From the NCBI GenBank assembly GCA_944368155.1, contig CALVWW010000003.1, positions 62,001 to 126,000 of the forward strand: a stretch of DNA of 64,000 nt, given 5' to 3'. The DNA comes from an uncultured Clostridia bacterium (GTDB taxonomy: Bacteria > Bacillota > Clostridia > Christensenellales > Borkfalkiaceae). The translations under genes and the position numbers were made by a program. Shown in pieces: positions 35,015-43,939 of this stretch. The notes below the pieces were generated by a model. The model searched no databases and was not told the DNA's origin. It saw nothing but the letters and a program-made list of their open reading frames with translations. Position 1 is the first letter of the stretch. Every line of letters starts with the position of its first letter.

Positions 35015-35350
35015 TATTATGAATTGCGCAATCACCGCCGCAACAAACCAGCCGTTACAATGACTTAATAGTTGCGTGGCGAAACCCCTCCGCCGCAGCG
35101 CGGCACCGTATTGCGACGCTTATATGAAGGCAAATGCAATAAGCAAACGCGGCAAAAAACCTTGGAGATGCGAGCGAGACGAGGCGCACCACAACCATAG
35201 AATAAGCCGCAATTCATAACTTCATAGTTGCGAGCAGTACGAGGAGCCGGCGGAAGGTGCGAAGGAGCTTACTTAGACGTAAGTGACTGAGCACACCCGT
35301 AACAGCGACAATGTAATGCGAAGTAAATATGAAGTTTAGCGGAGCAAGTT
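35015..35350. repeat. Palindromic repeat-like element between clpX and lon
   Basis: The ~375-bp gap has no credible gene but has nested inverted repeats: TTATGAATTGCG (35018) with CGCAATTCATAA (35208), and ACTTCATA-TT arms around 35219-35333 enclosing a centre CTTAC-TTAGAC-GTAAG (about 35269-35284). The base composition with GCGAGCAG/GACGAGG steps is unlike coding sequence. I believe similar elements recur in related genomes, but that is from memory. It could be a MITE-like element. Confidence 0.5.
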
Positions 35351-35361
35351 AATTAACGCGG

Positions 35362-36591
35362 TTAGGCGGATTTTTTGTAAACCAGCTTCGGCTCCGCATT
35401 GCTCGTAACGCAATCACGGGTGACGATTACCTCCTCCACGTCAGGTTCGGAGGGCAGCTTATACATGACGGACGTCATGAAGCTTTCGATAATCGTGCGC
35501 AGTCCGCGTGCGCCCGTTTTTAAACGGATAGCGGTATTTGCAATCTCGCGGACGGCCGCATCCTCCACTGTGAGTTTTACGCCGTCGAGCGCGATAAGCT
35601 TCTGATACTGCTTGATTATTGCGTTTTTAGGCTGAGTGAGAATGTTTACGAGCGCATCCTCGTCGAGCGGATGCAGGCTTACAACTATGGGCACCCTGCC
35701 GACGAACTCGGGGATGAGTCCGTATTTTGTCAAATCCTGCGGCTTGACATCGGCAAGCATTTCATAGGAAACTTCGTTATCGGCCAGCTTTACCTGCCCG
35801 CCGAAACCTAAAGATGTGGTGTCTTTGCGCTTTTGCACGATTTTATCCAGCCCGACGAAGGCGCCGCCGCATATAAACAATATATCGGTAGTGTCTATTC
35901 TGAGGCACTCCTGCTGGGGGTGTTTTCTGCCGCCCTGCGGAGGAACGTTGGCAACCGTGCTCTCTATTATTTTGAGAAGAGCCTGCTGCACACCCTCGCC
36001 GGAAACGTCGCGCGTGATAGACACGTTTTCGCCCTTTCTTGCAATTTTATCTATTTCGTCGATGTAGATTATGCCGCGCTGTGCGCGTTCGATGTTATAA
36101 TCTGCGTTCTGAATAAGCTTTAAAAGTATATTTTCAACATCTTCCCCGACATAGCCCGCTTCGGTGAGTGTAGTTGCATCGGTAGTGGCAAAGGGCACGT
36201 TCAAAATTTTTGCAAGCGTGCGTGCAAGCAGCGTTTTGCCGCAGCCAGTGGGGCCTAAAAGAAGAATGTTGCTCTTTTCTATCTCAATGTCGTCGTCCTT
36301 CTGCTTGGATTGAGCGGCGTTGTTTATGCGCTTGTAGTGGTTGTATACCGCTACGGACAGAACCCTCTTCGCCTCGTCCTGACCGACAATATATTTATCG
36401 AGTTCGGCCTTGATTTCGGCAGGTTTTTTAAGCGGAACGGGGGTAAAAGTTTCGCCGCCCGTCTCTTTTACCATGTCGTAACCTATTTCCAGACATTCGT
36501 CGCATATGCAGGCGCCGTTCTGACCGGTTATAAGCTTTCTTACGAGGTCCTCGGGCTTGCCGCAGAAGGAACAATATCTCTTTTCTTTCAT
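35362..36591 (-). CDS. clpX: ATP-dependent Clp protease ATP-binding subunit ClpX
   Basis: 409 residues. An N-terminal zinc-binding domain with Cys7, Cys10, Cys29, Cys32 (CSFCGK ... CICDEC) precedes the AAA+ ATPase: Walker A GPTGCGKT, Walker [11 protein letters not shown], sensor region and pore loop GYVGEDVE. It unfolds substrates for ClpP. GAGGAGG lies 5 bases before the ATG at 36591. Encoded after clpP, with a 149-bp gap holding a strong hairpin. Confidence 0.97.
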   Translation of the reverse strand: MKEKRYCSFCGKPEDLVRKLITGQNGACICDECLEIGYDMVKETGGETFTPVPLKKPAEIKAELDKYIVGQDEAKRVLSVAVYNHYKRINNAAQSKQKDDDIEIEKSNILLLGPTGCGKTLLARTLAKILNVPFATTDATTLTEAGYVGEDVENILLKLIQNADYNIERAQRGIIYIDEIDKIARKGENVSITRDVSGEGVQQALLKIIESTVANVPPQGGRKHPQQECLRIDTTDILFICGGAFVGLDKIVQKRKDTTSLGFGGQVKLADNEVSYEMLADVKPQDLTKYGLIPEFVGRVPIVVSLHPLDEDALVNILTQPKNAIIKQYQKLIALDGVKLTVEDAAVREIANTAIRLKTGARGLRTIIESFMTSVMYKLPSEPDVEEVIVTRDCVTSNAEPKLVYKKSA

Positions 36592-36687
36592 CAATACCTC
36601 CTCGCCCGCATGAACACGGGCGATATGTACGGCAATCTATTTATAGTGTTGAGAAGTTGCCGGCCGTTGTCCGGCAAAAGATTAAAA

Positions 36688-36721
36688 TTGCGCGCGCCCG
36701 CCGCGCGGCGGGCGCGCGCAA
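36688..36721 (-). terminator. Strong GC hairpin between clpP and clpX
   Basis: TTGCGCGCGCCCGCC pairs perfectly with GGCGGGCGCGCGCAA around a 4-base loop, followed on the minus strand by a T-rich TTTTAATCTTTT. It should reduce read-through from clpP into clpX or protect the clpP mRNA end. Confidence 0.65.
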
Positions 36722-36740
36722 TAAAATTAAGTGCGTACCT

Positions 36741-37340
36741 TTATCTCTTGGTGAATACTCTGTCGATAAGGCCGTATGCAAGCGCCTCGTTTGCCGAGAG
36801 ATAGTTATCCCTGTCGGTATCCCTTTCAAGCTGTTCCACGGGCTTGCCTGTGTTTGCGGCCAGAATTTCGTTGAGTTTGCGCTTGGTGCGCAGAATGTGC
36901 TCGGCGGCAATCTTTATATCGCTCGCCTGACCCTGCGCGCCGCCAAGAGGCTGGTGAATCATTATCTCGCTGTTGGGCAGGGCATAGCGCTTGCCCTTTG
37001 CACCGCTGGATAAGAGGAATGCGCCCATTGAAGCAGCCATGCCTATGCAGATAGTGGAAACGTCGCACTTTACATAGTTCATGGTATCGTAAATCGCAAG
37101 GCCCGCCGAAACGCTGCCGCCGGGGCTGTTGATATACAGAGAAATATCCTTCGAAGGGTCCTTTGCCTCGAGATAGATGAGCTGGGCGACTACCGTATTG
37201 GCGGTCGCGTCGTCGATTTCGCCGCTTAAGAATACGATTCTGTCCTCCAGAAGACGGCTGTATATATCATATGAGCGTTCCCCGCGGGAAGTCTGCTCGA
37301 CTATATAGGGCACGAGCGCGCCCCTTTCGTTAAGTTCCAT
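36741..37340 (-). CDS. clpP: ATP-dependent Clp protease proteolytic subunit
   Basis: 199 residues. Catalytic Ser104 in GMAASMGA, His129 in MIHQPLGG and the Asp in RDTDRDN near 174-178 are all visible. It forms the tetradecameric chamber used with ClpX. The short N-terminal sequence before [17 protein letters not shown] is normal for ClpP propeptides. It follows tig by 58 bp on the same strand. Confidence 0.97.
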   Translation of the reverse strand: MELNERGALVPYIVEQTSRGERSYDIYSRLLEDRIVFLSGEIDDATANTVVAQLIYLEAKDPSKDISLYINSPGGSVSAGLAIYDTMNYVKCDVSTICIGMAASMGAFLLSSGAKGKRYALPNSEIMIHQPLGGAQGQASDIKIAAEHILRTKRKLNEILAANTGKPVEQLERDTDRDNYLSANEALAYGLIDRVFTKR

Positions 37341-37398
37341 AACTTTTAATACTCCTGAAATTACGCCGCGCGCGGCGGCTTTAAAGTTTTAAGGAAGT

Positions 37399-38697
37399 TT
37401 ATTCGGTATACATCTCGTTGTTTGACTTTAAGAAGCCGAAGAGCTTGGATACCACGATATCGCTCTCGATATACTCCCTCTGACGGGGGTCGAGAGTCTT
37501 TTTGTATTCTTCTGCAGTTTTACCTACCGACTCGGCCTGCTCGGCAATCTTGGCCTCGACCTCGTCGGGCTCGGCCTTGATATTCTCCGTGCGCACAATC
37601 TTGTCGATGACAAGTGTAGACATTACGCGCTCGGTTGCACTGCCGGTAAACTGGGAACGGAACTGCTCCATGGTCGTGCCCATGTATTTTAAATAGTCCT
37701 CGAGTTTGAGTCCCTGATACATGAGCCTGTAGGAGAAGTCCTGCACCATTTTATCGATTTCCTGCTCTATCATGGCGTCGGGGATTTCCGCCTTGGCTGT
37801 GGCGCAGATTGCCTTTAATATGCTGTTCTCAGTTTCGTTCAGGCTGCGGGTTGCGGCGTTGCGCTCCAACCTTTCGCGGCACTTTGCCTTGTATTCATCG
37901 ACAGTTTCGCAACCTGCATTGGCCTTTACGAACTCATCGGTGAGCTCGGGGTACTGCTTTTCGGTTATACCCTTGAGCTTTATTTCAAACACGGCCTCCT
38001 TGCCTTTCAAATCGTCGGCCTGATAGTCGTCGGGGAATTTTACGTTTATATTCCTTTCCTCGCCGATGCTCATGCCCTCTACCTGTTCTTCAAAGCCGGG
38101 TATAAAGGCGCCGCTGCCAAGCTCGAGGTCGTAGTCCTCAGCCGTGCCGCCGGGGAACTTAACCCCGTCGACGCTGCCCGAGAAGTCAATTTTTACTACA
38201 TCGCCGCTCTTGCAGGGGCGGTTATCAACGGAAACGTTTTCAGCCTTGCTTAAAAGTATTCTTTTTGCCTCTTTGTCAACGTCCTCGTCCGTAACATTAT
38301 ACTCATAACTTCTGATTTTTAAACCTTTGTACGAGCCTATCTCCACGTCGGGTTTTACGGGAACGAGCGCCGTTAAAGTTACGCCCTTTTCGTCGGAAAT
38401 ATCGTCTACGGAGAGCGAAGGGTCGCCCACAGCGGTGAAATTGGCCTGTTCCTTGGCGATTATCTCGGGATACGTGGCAGAGAAGAGAATGTTGAACGCC
38501 TCGTCGAAAAATACGCCCTTGCCGTAAAAGTTTTCAAGCACGGGCTTGGGCGCCTTGCCCTTTCTGAAACCGGGTACGCTGTACTTGCCCCTCGTGCGGG
38601 CATATGCCTTGTTTATCGCGTCGTCCCACTCCTCTTTGGAATAGGCGATGGTTACCTTTACCGTGCTTTTTTCTGCAGGTGCTGTTGTGTAATTCAT
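37399..38697 (-). CDS. tig: Trigger factor (ribosome-bound chaperone)
   Basis: 432 residues. The N-terminal ribosome-binding signature is GFRKGKAPKPV near residue 43, the central FKBP-type prolyl isomerase domain runs about 150-240 (SGDVVKIDFSG, LGSGAFIPGFEE), and the C-terminal arm is helical. It folds nascent chains and precedes clpP-clpX as in most Clostridia. GGAG lies 7 bases before the ATG at 38697; a TTG two codons upstream is not needed. Confidence 0.97.
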   Translation of the reverse strand: MNYTTAPAEKSTVKVTIAYSKEEWDDAINKAYARTRGKYSVPGFRKGKAPKPVLENFYGKGVFFDEAFNILFSATYPEIIAKEQANFTAVGDPSLSVDDISDEKGVTLTALVPVKPDVEIGSYKGLKIRSYEYNVTDEDVDKEAKRILLSKAENVSVDNRPCKSGDVVKIDFSGSVDGVKFPGGTAEDYDLELGSGAFIPGFEEQVEGMSIGEERNINVKFPDDYQADDLKGKEAVFEIKLKGITEKQYPELTDEFVKANAGCETVDEYKAKCRERLERNAATRSLNETENSILKAICATAKAEIPDAMIEQEIDKMVQDFSYRLMYQGLKLEDYLKYMGTTMEQFRSQFTGSATERVMSTLVIDKIVRTENIKAEPDEVEAKIAEQAESVGKTAEEYKKTLDPRQREYIESDIVVSKLFGFLKSNNEMYTE

Positions 38698-38884
38698 AAT
38701 CAATCTCCGTTTTTTATGTTAAATTTTACTTTTTCTTAGTTGTGCGGCGGTCTTAAGCCGCGCGCCTGATTGCATACGCGCGTTTACATTTATATAAATA
38801 TAACAAATTCCCGCGTAGAAGTTATTTTAACACAATAGTTTGTTTTTGAAAAGCGTTTTAAACAGTTTGCCTGCAAATAATTAA

Positions 38885-38913
38885 TTTACTTTTTGCCCGA
38901 CTTGCTGTATACT
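38885..38913 (+). promoter_or_regulatory. Promoter of rqcH
   Basis: TTTACT (38885-38890), 17-bp spacer, TATACT (38908-38913). The rqcH ATG at 38960 follows GAGG. Confidence 0.6.
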
Positions 38914-38959
38914 AAGGCAAAAACGGCGGCAGAACCGCCGCGGACACCGAGGTAAAACT

Positions 38960-40636
38960 ATGCCGCAGGACGCATTTACACTGAGATATATAATACGCGA
39001 ACTCGACGAAAGGCTGAAAGGCGGAAAAGTATCGCGCATCAACCAGCCCGCCAAAGATGAGCTTACTCTTTTTATATACACACAAAAAGGCACCGTTAAA
39101 CTTGAAATATGCGCACACGCGCAAAATTGCAGACTGAACATTGCCGAAGGAGGCGCGCACGGGCAACAGTCCGCCCTCTCGTTCTGCATGCTGCTGCGCA
39201 AACACCTCACGGGCGCGGTGGTTAAATCGGTGACGCAGCCGGGTTTTGAAAGAATTGCCGCCGTAACTTTAGACTGCGCGGGCGACTTCGACAGGGCCGA
39301 GCGCGTTTTGTATTGCGAGATAATGGGCAAGTACAGCAACGTCGTGCTCACCGAAAAAGGTAGAATACTCGGCGCGATGAAGACCACTTCATTGGAAAGC
39401 GGCGCAAAGCGTATTTTGTTCACGGGAGCACAGTATGAATTGCCCGAACCGCAGGACAAGGCGGACCCGACAGACCTCTCCGCACTGCGCGAGGCGTTGG
39501 CTCATGGATGTGCCGGCGCTGAATTTATCGCTGACAAGGTCACGGGAATAAGCTATGCTACCGCGCTCGACATAGAAGAAACATTCGGCGGCCGCGCCGG
39601 CGCGGATGACATTTACAAATATGTGAGCGGCGCTTATTTTGCGCCGTGCGTGACATACAAAAAGGGCGTGCCCTGCGACTTCAAAGTTTGCTGCCGCGGC
39701 GGGGAGAAGAAAAACTATCCCTCCGTTCTCGAGGCTCAGACGGCATATTACGCCTATGTATGTGCGAAGAAGGCGTTTGACGACAGAAAAAGAAAACTCG
39801 ATTCTGCTTTGAAATCTGCGGAGAAAAAGTGTGAAAAGAGGCTGGCATTGATTGTGAGCCGCCTTGCAGAATGCCGTGACATAGAGGAAGTAAAATTAAA
39901 GGGCGAACTTATAACGGCGAATATTTACGCAATAGAGCGGGGCGCGGAAAGCTTCAAAGCCGTAAATTACTACGATGCAGACATGCCCGAAATAACCATT
40001 GCTCTCGACGCGCGCCTGACGCCTGCGCAGAATGCGCAGAAATATTATAGGCGGTACGCCAAACTGAAGCGCACGCTCGACGCGCTTGCTGTGCAGAAAA
40101 AGGATACCGAGGACGAAAAGCACTATTTGGAAAGCATACGGTTTTCACTGGACAGAGCCGACGATTTAACCGACTTCGACGAAGCCGAAAGCGAGCTCGT
40201 TTCGCTCGGCGTGCTGAGGGCGGAAAACGCGCCGAAAACCAAAAAGCGCGAAACTCCGCGCGCGCCGTTCAGAAGATATGAATACTGCGGGTTTACCATA
40301 GTGGCCGGCAGAAACAATGTTCAGAACGAACGGCTGACCAAGGGCCTTTCCGAGAGAGATTTGTGGCTGCATGCGCAGAAATACCACTCCTCCCACGTGG
40401 GCATACTCACCGAAGGCAGGGCAGTGCCCGACGAAGTTATAAAGGTTGCCGCTGAAATATGTGCGTGGTATTCCGAAGCGCGCGAGGGCGCCAAGGTTCC
40501 CGTAGACTACACGTTAAAAAAATATGTAAAAAAACCTTCGGGCGGGAAGACGGGTTTTGTGACGTACACCGACTACAAAACGGCGCTTGCCTCGCCCCAA
40601 AAACACGAAGAGCTGAGGTGTGACGATGAACAATAA
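38960..40636 (+). CDS. rqcH: RqcH (NFACT family, ribosome quality control)
   Basis: 558 residues, often annotated fibronectin-binding protein. The N-terminal NFACT-N domain begins DAFTLRYIIRELDERLKGGKVSRI; a coiled coil lies about 270-310 and 360-395; the NFACT-R domain shows GRNNVQNERLT near 450 and DLWLHAQKYHSSHV near 470. In bacteria RqcH binds stalled 50S subunits and recruits tRNA-Ala to add Ala tails, marking the peptide for degradation. It sits divergent from tig-clpPX-lon, the proteases that would deal with such tails. Confidence 0.93.
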   Translation: MPQDAFTLRYIIRELDERLKGGKVSRINQPAKDELTLFIYTQKGTVKLEICAHAQNCRLNIAEGGAHGQQSALSFCMLLRKHLTGAVVKSVTQPGFERIAAVTLDCAGDFDRAERVLYCEIMGKYSNVVLTEKGRILGAMKTTSLESGAKRILFTGAQYELPEPQDKADPTDLSALREALAHGCAGAEFIADKVTGISYATALDIEETFGGRAGADDIYKYVSGAYFAPCVTYKKGVPCDFKVCCRGGEKKNYPSVLEAQTAYYAYVCAKKAFDDRKRKLDSALKSAEKKCEKRLALIVSRLAECRDIEEVKLKGELITANIYAIERGAESFKAVNYYDADMPEITIALDARLTPAQNAQKYYRRYAKLKRTLDALAVQKKDTEDEKHYLESIRFSLDRADDLTDFDEAESELVSLGVLRAENAPKTKKRETPRAPFRRYEYCGFTIVAGRNNVQNERLTKGLSERDLWLHAQKYHSSHVGILTEGRAVPDEVIKVAAEICAWYSEAREGAKVPVDYTLKKYVKKPSGGKTGFVTYTDYKTALASPQKHEELRCDDEQ

Positions 40637-40979
40637 AGAGAAAAAGCCTGCCGATTTGCCCGAACAGGAAAAAGACGGGAACCTGCCGGAAGAAAAATCT
40701 CCCGCTACCGCAAAGGAATGCATATATGCCATACTCGGCGCGGCAGCCGGCGCGCTCGGCGTAATTTTATACGGACTGGCATTCTCACCCGCAGGCATAT
40801 ACGGCCTGATAGGCGGAATTGTATGCGAAATTGCAGCATGCGGACTTTTCAGAACACAGAAAAAGCGCCGGCCCGCAGGCTGGGCTAAGATACCCGCGAT
40901 AATCTGCTATATATTGCTGGCCCTCGGAGTTGTTTTTATGACAGGCGGCATTATATGGGCGTCGTTACAAAAAAATTAA
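40626..40979 (+). CDS. Small membrane protein after rqcH
   Basis: 117 residues, not recognised. A charged N-terminal tail (~33 residues, Glu/Lys/Pro-rich) is followed by three hydrophobic segments with Gly-rich helices (ILGAAAGALGVILYG, GLIGGIVCEIAA, ILLALGVVFMTGG). Its ATG overlaps the end of rqcH by 11 bp, with GAGG upstream, so it is in that operon. Confidence 0.75.
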   Translation: MNNKEKKPADLPEQEKDGNLPEEKSPATAKECIYAILGAAAGALGVILYGLAFSPAGIYGLIGGIVCEIAACGLFRTQKKRRPAGWAKIPAIICYILLALGVVFMTGGIIWASLQKN

Positions 40980-41052
40980 AAAATAATTTAAATTTATTTT
41001 AAATTTAATTTTTACTTTCTATCCGCAATAAAATTAATGCATGGTTGCTTAT

Positions 41053-41100
41053 AATGCGGACGGAAGTTACCTGTCGCTGCAGTTAACTTCCGTCCGCATT
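41053..41100 (+). terminator. Terminator after the rqcH operon
   Basis: AATGCGGACGGAAGTTA pairs with TTAACTTCCGTCCGCATT, followed by TTAATTT. The gap 40980-41163 holds nothing else except a possible promoter TTTATA-17-TATAAA ending near 41133. Confidence 0.8.
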
Positions 41101-41163
41101 TTAATTTATACAGGAACCCGGCACAAGTATAAAAATGAGAATTATGGCGCAATTTTATATTAA

Positions 41164-41556
41164 ATGGAAAATATAGACAGAGCTGTATTCGACAAAATAG
41201 CCGCCGTATCAAGAGACGGAAGCTATGCAATAATCGACGGCGATGAATTTGCCGACGCACTTCCCGAAGGCGTAAGGCGGGCGGCGGGCGAAATAGACGG
41301 CGCCCTTAAAAACCTGCAAAAACAGGGATATATCGATTTGAAGTACGCACGCGGCGGGACATACTGCGTGGCGGCGCTGAAATCAAAAATAGCCGAACCC
41401 GTTGAAATGCCCGCACCGACAAAAGATGAGAGCGCCACGATAGTGGAAGTAAAGGAAAAATTCAACGGCTTTGCGGCGGCAATGTATGCTGTTGCCGCAT
41501 TTTTCGGAGCGGCGGCGGGCAGCGCGATAGTCTGCGCAATTTTTGCGGCGGTGTGA
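41164..41556 (+). CDS. Membrane-anchored winged-helix-like protein A
   Basis: 130 residues. The first ~70 look like a winged helix (VFDKIAAVSRDGSYAIID..., then a helix LKNLQKQGYIDLKY and a wing GGTYCVAAL), and a single membrane helix ends the protein (GFAAAMYAVAAFFGAAAGSAIVCAIF). It has the same plan as the next gene, so the two look like diverged duplicates. No ribosome-binding site; function unknown. Confidence 0.65.
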   Translation: MENIDRAVFDKIAAVSRDGSYAIIDGDEFADALPEGVRRAAGEIDGALKNLQKQGYIDLKYARGGTYCVAALKSKIAEPVEMPAPTKDESATIVEVKEKFNGFAAAMYAVAAFFGAAAGSAIVCAIFAAV

Positions 41557-41557
41557 A

Positions 41558-41920
41558 ATGCTTTCGCGCAAGGAAAACGTCGTTATGACGGCGGTATATG
41601 AACTGTGCGACGGCAGCGAATGCTGCCTGATTTCGCGCTCCGACATACTCGCCCTGCTGCCCAAACGCGTCTCGCTTACTGCCGACGCGCTTGACGACAC
41701 GATGTACGCCCTGCACCTCGACGGTTATTTCGACATGGTGACTTCCGAACGAAAGGGCGAAAGAATGTATGTAATCACACTCAAAGAAAACGGATTTGCA
41801 TTCAGGCGTACCCGTCTGCAGAAGCGGCGCGACATAACTTTTAAAATAGCGCTCGCCTTTATAGGCGCCGTGGCTACGTTCATTTTCGGCCTGATACTGC
41901 GCGGCATATTCGGGCAATAA
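41558..41920 (+). CDS. Membrane-anchored winged-helix-like protein B
   Basis: 120 residues: helix-turn-helix-like region (TAVYELCDGSECCLISRSDILALLP..., YALHLDGYFDMV), wing ERMYVITLKENG, basic stretch RRTRLQKRR and a C-terminal membrane helix. The start lies 2 bp after the stop of protein A, so both are co-translated. Shared architecture suggests a pair acting together, perhaps at the membrane near the chromosome; this is inference. Confidence 0.68.
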   Translation: MLSRKENVVMTAVYELCDGSECCLISRSDILALLPKRVSLTADALDDTMYALHLDGYFDMVTSERKGERMYVITLKENGFAFRRTRLQKRRDITFKIALAFIGAVATFIFGLILRGIFGQ

Positions 41921-42008
41921 AAAAACCGCCCTGATGCCGGGGACGCGGCACCCTGCGCCGTTTTGCACGCTCTCCCTTTAATTTAAGGTGAATTTTTAAT
42001 AAAAAGTA

Positions 42009-42037
42009 TTGCCTTTACGCACAAAATCTGCTAAACT
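42009..42037 (+). promoter_or_regulatory. Promoter of the propeller-like protein gene
   Basis: TTGCCT (42009-42014), 17-bp spacer, TAAACT (42032-42037). GGAG lies 7 bases before the TTG start at 42068. Confidence 0.6.
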
Positions 42038-42067
42038 GTTCTGGATAAACTTTTACGGAGCAAAATT

Positions 42068-43102
42068 TTGGAAGAAAAAGAAGTAAACGCGGCAGACGGA
42101 AAGATTTCCGACGGCGTAAAGAAATCAAAAAAGAGCAAACTTATAACGGTCTTAGCCGTAGCGGCGAGCGTGATTGCCGCACTCGGCGTATTCATAATGG
42201 TGTGGTACATGGGCGACAGCTACCCCGATTTTGAGAACAGGTTCCGCTCGGAAACTGAGATACCGGGACTCGACGAGGGCTTTGTTCCGCAGGGTCTGGG
42301 TAACTATGGCGACAGGCAATTTGTGAGCGGGTATATGAACGACGGCAGCCCTTCGAGGATATACGTCATCGAAGACGGCGAAACGGCGGGATATGTGACC
42401 GTTAAGCTGAGCGACGACAGCATCTATTCGGGGCACGCCTGCGGCGTTGCCACCAACGGAGTGCGCATATGGCTGGTTTCGGAAGGTACTGTATACGTTT
42501 TGAACTATGCCCGCACGCTTGAGGCAGCCGAAGAGAACGGCGAAGTGGAAATAACAAACAGCTGGAACGCAAACTGCGCCGCCGACTTCTGCTATTACCG
42601 CTCCGGATATCTGTATATCGGCGAGTTCTACCGCAAGGGCAATTACGAGACCGACGAGAGCCATAGATTGACCACGCCTGCCGGAGATGAAAATACGGCG
42701 CTGATACTGCGCTACTCCTCCGCGCTCACCACCCCCACCACTCCCGGCAGAGCTTTCAGCATAACGGGTGAAATTCAGGGCATGGCCTTGAACGACGACG
42801 GCACAAGGATAATCCTTTCGCAGAGCTACGGGCTTAAAAACTCGCACATACTGACTTACTCCTTCAACACATCAAGTACGGCGCACAGCGACGACGTGCT
42901 CGAGATAAACGGCTACGACGTCACGGTTTACTATCTCGACAGTGCCAATCTCCTTTCCGATTACGAGATTCCCTGCATGAGCGAGGGGCTGTGCTCAGAC
43001 GGGGACAGAGTTTATGTGCTGTTTGAATCTGCAAGCGTGAAGTATCGCACTTTTGTGCGCGAAAGGCTGAAAAATATTTATTCTTTCAGAATAAGAACAT
43101 AA
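42068..43102 (+). CDS. Membrane-anchored beta-propeller-like protein
   Basis: 344 residues, starting at a TTG with a good GGAG. A basic N-terminus and one membrane helix (about residues 25-46) place the rest outside. The outer part has repeated beta-blade-like stretches (FVSGYMNDGSPSRIYVIEDG, GVRIWLVSEGTVYVLNY, GEIQGMALNDDGTRIILSQ) as in propeller proteins, and ends LCSDGDRVYVLFESAS. No family or ligand was recognised. Confidence 0.65.
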   Translation: MEEKEVNAADGKISDGVKKSKKSKLITVLAVAASVIAALGVFIMVWYMGDSYPDFENRFRSETEIPGLDEGFVPQGLGNYGDRQFVSGYMNDGSPSRIYVIEDGETAGYVTVKLSDDSIYSGHACGVATNGVRIWLVSEGTVYVLNYARTLEAAEENGEVEITNSWNANCAADFCYYRSGYLYIGEFYRKGNYETDESHRLTTPAGDENTALILRYSSALTTPTTPGRAFSITGEIQGMALNDDGTRIILSQSYGLKNSHILTYSFNTSSTAHSDDVLEINGYDVTVYYLDSANLLSDYEIPCMSEGLCSDGDRVYVLFESASVKYRTFVRERLKNIYSFRIRT

Positions 43103-43125
43103 AAAACGCTTTGCGGCGTTATGCC

Positions 43126-43168
43126 GTAAAAAACGGACGGAGGCTTACCTGCTCCGCCCGTTTTTTAC
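43126..43168. terminator. Terminator after the propeller-like gene
   Basis: GTAAAAAACGG(A)CGGAG pairs with CTCCGCCCGTTTTTTAC. T-rich ends on both strands. Confidence 0.7.
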
Positions 43169-43282
43169 GTCAAATAAATTAACCGCATTTAACTTATAAG
43201 CCGTTTTGCAAAACATAAGCGCAAATGAGGGTATGGGATAAAAAATTTTAAGCCTTCAATGCAAAAAATCGGGCGATAAATA

Positions 43283-43311
43283 TTTACTAAAATGCAAAAA
43301 TGTTTTATAAT
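43283..43311 (+). promoter_or_regulatory. Promoter of the Gx-rnf operon (leaderless)
   Basis: TTTACT (43283-43288), 17-bp spacer, TATAAT (43306-43311), then 8 bases to the ATG at 43320. The transcript should start on or next to the start codon. Confidence 0.65.
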
Positions 43312-43319
43312 GTTTGCGT

Positions 43320-43874
43320 ATGAACGGCCGCTTCCCTGCAAAAAAAATTGCTGTGCTGGCGCTCTTTTCAGCGCTGGGACTGATAGTTTTTATAATAGAA
43401 AATCAATTTCCCCCGCTGTTCGTGCCGGGGGCAAAGATGGGGCTTGCAAACATATTCTCCCTTTCGGCACTAATTCTGTACGGACCGGTTGAGGCTTTTA
43501 TAGTAGTCGCTGCGCGCACGGTGCTCGGCTCCCTTTTTGCAGGCAATATTTCCATGCTGATGTACAGTTTTACGGGGGGAGTTATTTCGCTGGCGCTTTC
43601 GGCTATACTTATGTATACCGCCTACCCGAAAGTGAGCGTCATGGCGGTGAGCATTGCCGCGGCTGTTCTGCACAACATCGTTCAGAATGCGGTGTATGTG
43701 CTTATCACGGGAACGACGCTCATGTTTTCATACATGCCCTACCTTGCGCTAATCGGCATACTCTCGGGCGCGATTGTCGGGGCGATAGTCACCATAATAT
43801 TCAAAAAAGTGCCGGAAAGCATTTTTATGCGACTGGCATACGACAAGCCGAAAAATTTTGACGAAAAAAAGTAA
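43320..43874 (+). CDS. Gx transporter family membrane protein
   Basis: 184 residues with about five membrane helices. It starts ...KKIAVLALFSALGLIVFIIENQFPP, with FVPGAKMGLANIFSL and a YSFTGGVISL helix, the pattern of the Gx transporter family (often misnamed heptaprenyl diphosphate synthase component I). In Bacillota such genes often neighbour ApbE, NusG_II and FMN-binding genes, as here. A role in flavin or quinone supply to the redox complex is a guess. A hairpin and 65 bp separate it from rnfC. Confidence 0.88.
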   Translation: MNGRFPAKKIAVLALFSALGLIVFIIENQFPPLFVPGAKMGLANIFSLSALILYGPVEAFIVVAARTVLGSLFAGNISMLMYSFTGGVISLALSAILMYTAYPKVSVMAVSIAAAVLHNIVQNAVYVLITGTTLMFSYMPYLALIGILSGAIVGAIVTIIFKKVPESIFMRLAYDKPKNFDEKK

Positions 43875-43891
43875 ATTTTAATACGCATCAG

Positions 43892-43920
43892 GCACGGGTT
43901 TAAACAAACAAAACCCGTGC
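43892..43920 (+). other. Hairpin before rnfC
   Basis: GCACGGGTTT pairs with AAACCCGTGC around an AAACAAACA loop, just upstream of the GGAGG of rnfC. It lacks a T-run, so it is more likely a processing or stability element than a terminator. Confidence 0.45.
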
Positions 43921-43939
43921 AAAACCAAGGAGGTAAATT

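Noticed and set aside
42152-42847. Long open frame antisense to the propeller-like gene (231 codons, minus strand)
   Set aside because: It shadows a gene with promoter, ribosome-binding site and a membrane anchor; its product is low-complexity and has no such signals. Codon bias opens antisense frames.
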